Assembly: GCA_047629355.1 (NCBI GenBank)
Contig: JBLHWU010000014.1
Location: forward strand, 1 to 44,685
Direction: 5' to 3'
DNA: 44,685 nucleotides
DNA from: CAYUNA01 sp047629355
GTDB taxonomy: Bacteria; Bacteroidota; Bacteroidia; Chitinophagales; Saprospiraceae
Every line of letters starts with the position of its first letter. Within the stretch, counting starts at the first letter, position 1. The position numbers and the translations under genes were made by a program. The notes under the pieces were generated by a model. It did no database searches. It had not been told where the DNA came from and worked only from the letters and a program-made list of their open reading frames with translations. This document shows, piece by piece, positions 42,353-44,685 of this stretch.

Positions 42353-43142
42353 GCATTATTTTTTTGACAATACTCTTCACCTGGGCAGAGAATTCTTTAT
42401 TCAAGATCCAGTGATAGTAGGGTTTATCGCGTTGCAAAATTTGCTTTACCGACTGCCCTGTATATTTTCCAAAGTTAAAAACAATCTCGCCTTTTTCGTT
42501 CATTTTCAATCGATTGGTTACATCCAACATCTGCGCATCCTGCGTAAAATCATGCAATTTTTGTATATCATTGACAATTGGCGTAGGTGTGACATTGTCG
42601 TCTTTATCAGTATAATCAACGCCTTCATACATTTTCAACTGCCCTTCGAAAACATCAATCGTCGCCCGTACATCTGCCATTGCATCGTGTGCATCGACCA
42701 ACTGTTTTTTACAATAATACTTCAAAGCCGCTTTCAACGTTCGAGGCTCCATTTTGTAAAAAATCCGCTGCATATCCAGAATACGTATATTAGAAATCTC
42801 AAAATCATAACCCGATCGCACGAACTCTTCCATCAACATTGGAATGTCAAATCGGGTGCAATTATAGCCGCCCAAATCTGCCCCTGCAAAAAATTCAAAC
42901 AACTGCTTTGATACTTGTTCAAACGTCGGTTTATTTGCCACATCCTGCGGCCCGATTCCATGTACATTAAATGCTTCCTCCGAAATCAAAATACCTGGAT
43001 TAATTAACATTTCCAGCGCTTCGGGTTCCCGACCGTCAGCGAAATACTTAATCGCGCCAACCTGCATGATGCGGTCGCGAATTACATTAAGTCCTGTTGC
43101 TTCAAGGTCAAAAAATACTAGGTCTCTGTCTAAATTAAACAT
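42342..43142 (-). CDS. DEDDh 3'-5' exonuclease (DNA polymerase III epsilon-like)
   Basis: 266 residues, cytoplasmic. DEDDh exonuclease motifs: Exo I D12/E14 in FFDLEATGLN, Exo II in GYNCTRFDIPML, Exo III in AHDAMADVRATIDVFE (His and Asp). This removes 3' nucleotides during replication or repair. A C-terminal part beyond residue 200 (EIVFNFGKYTGQSVKQILQR, then YYHWILNKEFS) is the small domain seen in ExoX-like Bacteroidota proteins. Not fused to a polymerase, so dnaQ identity is not certain. Next to the MbnP-family gene with an 11-bp overlap. Confidence 0.92.
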   Translation of the reverse strand: MFNLDRDLVFFDLEATGLNVIRDRIMQVGAIKYFADGREPEALEMLINPGILISEEAFNVHGIGPQDVANKPTFEQVSKQLFEFFAGADLGGYNCTRFDIPMLMEEFVRSGYDFEISNIRILDMQRIFYKMEPRTLKAALKYYCKKQLVDAHDAMADVRATIDVFEGQLKMYEGVDYTDKDDNVTPTPIVNDIQKLHDFTQDAQMLDVTNRLKMNEKGEIVFNFGKYTGQSVKQILQRDKPYYHWILNKEFSAQVKSIVKKIMHEK

Positions 43143-43160
43143 ATTTTTCGTAATTATTTC

Positions 43161-43187
43161 AACTCATTTTTAACTTAAAAATGAGTT
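43161..43187. repeat. Perfect 13-bp-arm palindrome upstream of the exonuclease gene
   Basis: AACTCATTTTTAA-C-TTAAAAATGAGTT, 19 bp upstream of the exonuclease start codon. A possible operator or transcript hairpin. Confidence 0.6.
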
Positions 43188-43252
43188 GGTAAGTGTACTT
43201 GTTTAGTTTTTATTGGTTTTTTAGAGCGGTCAGAGATTAGACCATTTCATTT

Positions 43253-43314
43253 TCAGAAGTCAGAAGTCAGAAGTCAGAAGTCAGAAGTCAGAAGTCAGAA
43301 GTCAGAAGTCAGAA
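43253..43314. repeat. Heptanucleotide tandem array, 8.9 copies of TCAGAAG
   Basis: Eight perfect TCAGAAG units (43253-43308) plus TCAGAA. Perfect identity implies recent expansion or contraction by slippage. Lies 110 bp upstream of the exonuclease start. Confidence 0.92.
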
Positions 43315-43460
43315 AATACTTCTTAATATTACATTGTAACTGTAAATTAAATATCTATTTTCTTGATGGATTTTCTTTTTTCTTGAAAAAAGGTACTGTG
43401 TTGAAAACCGAAAATTCAAGACTTGCGATATTTTGGCTAAACTTTTAACGCCAAAATCTC

Positions 43461-43624
43461 TAAGAAACGCGAAATAAATAAGTGTAGATTCTTGAAAGTG
43501 CCGTTTTGTTCTCCATTTTTCTTTGAAAGTGCTATTTATGTTGATATAGTGAGCGTTTTCAAAGTGAAAAATGAGGGCAAAATATCCTGTCAAGAATCTA
43601 TAGTTATTTATTTCGCGTTCCTTA
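43461..43624. repeat. 164-bp inverted repeat (hairpin family B, copy 2)
   Basis: Ends TAAGAAACGCG and CGCGTTCCTTA. On the reverse strand it aligns with 15788-15952 along its whole length (AACTATAGATTCTTGACA, GATATTTTGC, ACTTTGAAAACGCTCA, TATATCAACATAAAT). Separated by only 4 bp from the family A element at 43629. Confidence 0.8.
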
Positions 43625-43628
43625 CAGT

Positions 43629-43795
43629 TAAGTAACCCGTAGTAATTAATCAGATAAAATTTTTAGACAAGATTTTTTCGATAGTTTTTCTTTAAAAATT
43701 CTTGAATAGCCAGTGTTATTGAAGACATTTTTAACGGAAAAATAGCGGAAAAAGATGTTTATAAAATTACCTGATTAATTACTACACGTTACTTA
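43629..43795. repeat. 167-bp inverted repeat (hairpin family A, copy 3)
   Basis: TAAGTAACCCGTAGTAATTA at the left pairs with TAATTACTACACGTTACTTA at the right. Inner TTTTTAGACAAGATTTTTTC is shared with 21976-22139, with ATAGCGGAAAAAGAT as the partner. Confidence 0.8.
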
Positions 43796-43837
43796 GCATC
43801 AGAGTAACAAAATGGTATTAAAAAGTCTGACTTCTTT

Positions 43838-44685
43838 CTAATCCATCAGACTTGTCGCAATCTTATCCATTCCATTCGTCATATCCATACTCAATTCCCC
43901 GTCGTCATTACTATAAATAAACAAAGCTTCTATATCTTTTTCTGCATTTGCAAACGCCAAAGCGTTTTTCAATCCCATCACCATAAAAGCCGTCGCATAG
44001 GCATCTGCTACTGCGCAACTTTCAGAAAAAACAGAAACGCTCAACAAATTAGACGTCTCTGGATAACCGGTCTTTGGATTGATGATGTGCGTTATTTTTC
44101 GACCATCCACTTCGTAGTTTTGGCGATAGTTTCCAGAAGTTGCGACTGACAAATTATTCAATAAAACGATTTCTTCAATGTCTGTTAACGCCGCCTCCGC
44201 TTTCGGTGTATTAATCCCAATTGACCAAATTCTACCCTCAGGATTTCTCCCTTTACCTTTTACTTCATAGCCAATTTCAACTAAATAATCTTTCACACCT
44301 TTTGTCTCCAAAAACGCTCCAACTTCATCCAAGGCGTACCCTTTTGCCGAACCCCCGAGGTCTAATTGTACATTTTCATCCATCTTCATCAAGGATAATC
44401 GACCTTTTTCGCCCAGTATTGGTTCTGTCCATTCTAATAATTCATAGCCCACAAATTCCATCAAAGAATCAATGACCAAGGTATCAATTTTTGAAATCGG
44501 ATTTTTGCCCGTGTAGCCAAATCCCCAATAATTCACCAGCGGGGTTATGGTTGGGTCAAACGCGCCATTCGTTTTTTGTGCAATATCCATCGCCAGCTTT
44601 ACATTCGCATCATAATGCTTGTTATCGGCTGCCCAAAGCGAATCTGAAATTGTGTTTTTATTAAATTGAGTAATCACCGAATTGG
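43838..44685 (-). CDS. apbE: FAD:protein FMN transferase (ApbE family), 5' end beyond window
   Basis: 282 C-terminal codons; the frame is open to the window edge (reading N-S-V-I-T-Q-F-N-K). ApbE uses FAD to attach FMN to threonine in flavoproteins such as Nqr/Rnf subunits, and is exported to the periplasm in most bacteria. Motifs: TNGAFDPTITPLVNYWGFG, LDLGGSAKGYALD, WSIGINTPKAE, HIINPKTGYPETSNLLSVSV and the magnesium-binding CAVADAYATAFMVMG. The usual G-G in 'IGGE' is I-G-Y-E here (VEIGYEVKGKG), a small departure. Signal peptide and start codon are outside the window. Confidence 0.93.
   Translation of the reverse strand, partial: NSVITQFNKNTISDSLWAADNKHYDANVKLAMDIAQKTNGAFDPTITPLVNYWGFGYTGKNPISKIDTLVIDSLMEFVGYELLEWTEPILGEKGRLSLMKMDENVQLDLGGSAKGYALDEVGAFLETKGVKDYLVEIGYEVKGKGRNPEGRIWSIGINTPKAEAALTDIEEIVLLNNLSVATSGNYRQNYEVDGRKITHIINPKTGYPETSNLLSVSVFSESCAVADAYATAFMVMGLKNALAFANAEKDIEALFIYSNDDGELSMDMTNGMDKIATSLMD

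Larger units (their letters stand above)
43143..43837. other. 0.7-kb gene-free repeat region
   Basis: Holds a palindrome (43161-43187), the heptamer array, and two long hairpin elements back to back. No gene is supported; the open frame on the minus strand across 43309-43593 lies over hairpin DNA. Confidence 0.7.

Noticed and set aside
43253..43314. CRISPR array
   Set aside because: The repeat is a 7-bp tandem unit without spacers; no cas genes are present.
43309..43593. 94-codon open frame on the minus strand
   Set aside because: It lies across the heptamer array and the palindromic family B element, has no homology-like motif, and is explained by AT-rich hairpin DNA.
1..44685. Alternative genetic code explaining in-frame stops
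   Set aside because: All three stop codons appear as premature stops in different genes, while intact genes such as leuS, lnt and lysC use normal stops with none internal. Frameshifts and deletions accompany the stops, so gene decay fits better.
1..44685. tRNA or rRNA genes
   Set aside because: I saw no cloverleaf-like sequence with a T-loop GTTCRANNC and a matching acceptor stem, and no rRNA-like conserved strings. A covariance-model scan would be needed to exclude them fully.

Overview
The window looks like chromosomal DNA of a Bacteroidota bacterium, most likely of the Saprospiria (Lewinella/Haliscomenobacter-like). The evidence is AT-rich DNA, several secreted proteins with type IX secretion (T9SS) C-terminal sorting domains, cohesin/dockerin-like and lamin-tail modules, a PorG-like barrel, and TANNTTTG-type promoter sequence. 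The lineage is inferred from protein style; no rRNA is present.

Layout. 1-145 is the right end of an IS1-family insertion sequence. 153-3031 is a large secreted adhesin-like gene broken by a frameshift. 3032-4131 has no gene but is packed with long inverted repeats. leuS follows (4132-6996), then a gene remnant of a DNA-repair-type ATPase cut off by a 175-bp element with 14-bp terminal inverted repeats. 8358-15726 holds a giant membrane patatin, a lamin-tail/Calx-beta T9SS cargo and a glycosyltransferase. 15958-21387 is an anion-transport cluster: two SulP transporters flanking a small exported protein and a decayed beta-carbonic anhydrase. 22259-25110 has a PorG-like barrel protein, a lipoprotein and an orphan LytTR regulator. 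25238-30211 is a run of three adjacent genes that all carry premature stops or frameshifts. 30564-37330 is mostly housekeeping (cupin, rdgB, lnt, aspartate kinase) plus a beta-helix T9SS cargo. 37899-42352 encodes two diheme cytochrome c peroxidases with two MbnP-family proteins, resembling the MbnH/MbnP copper pair but without methanobactin genes. The window ends with a DEDDh exonuclease and a partial apbE.

Two themes cut across the window. First, intergenic space is unusually rich in long inverted repeats (60-175 bp). They fall into recognisable families, with copies whose arms differ but still pair. Several contribute stop codons, lie at gene ends, or interrupt genes. Second, six loci are disrupted by nonsense, frameshift or deletion changes, which suggests active gene decay (or, less likely, assembly error).

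The best candidate for a little-described system is the MbnP/peroxidase operon. The best structural novelty is the set of covarying hairpin elements.
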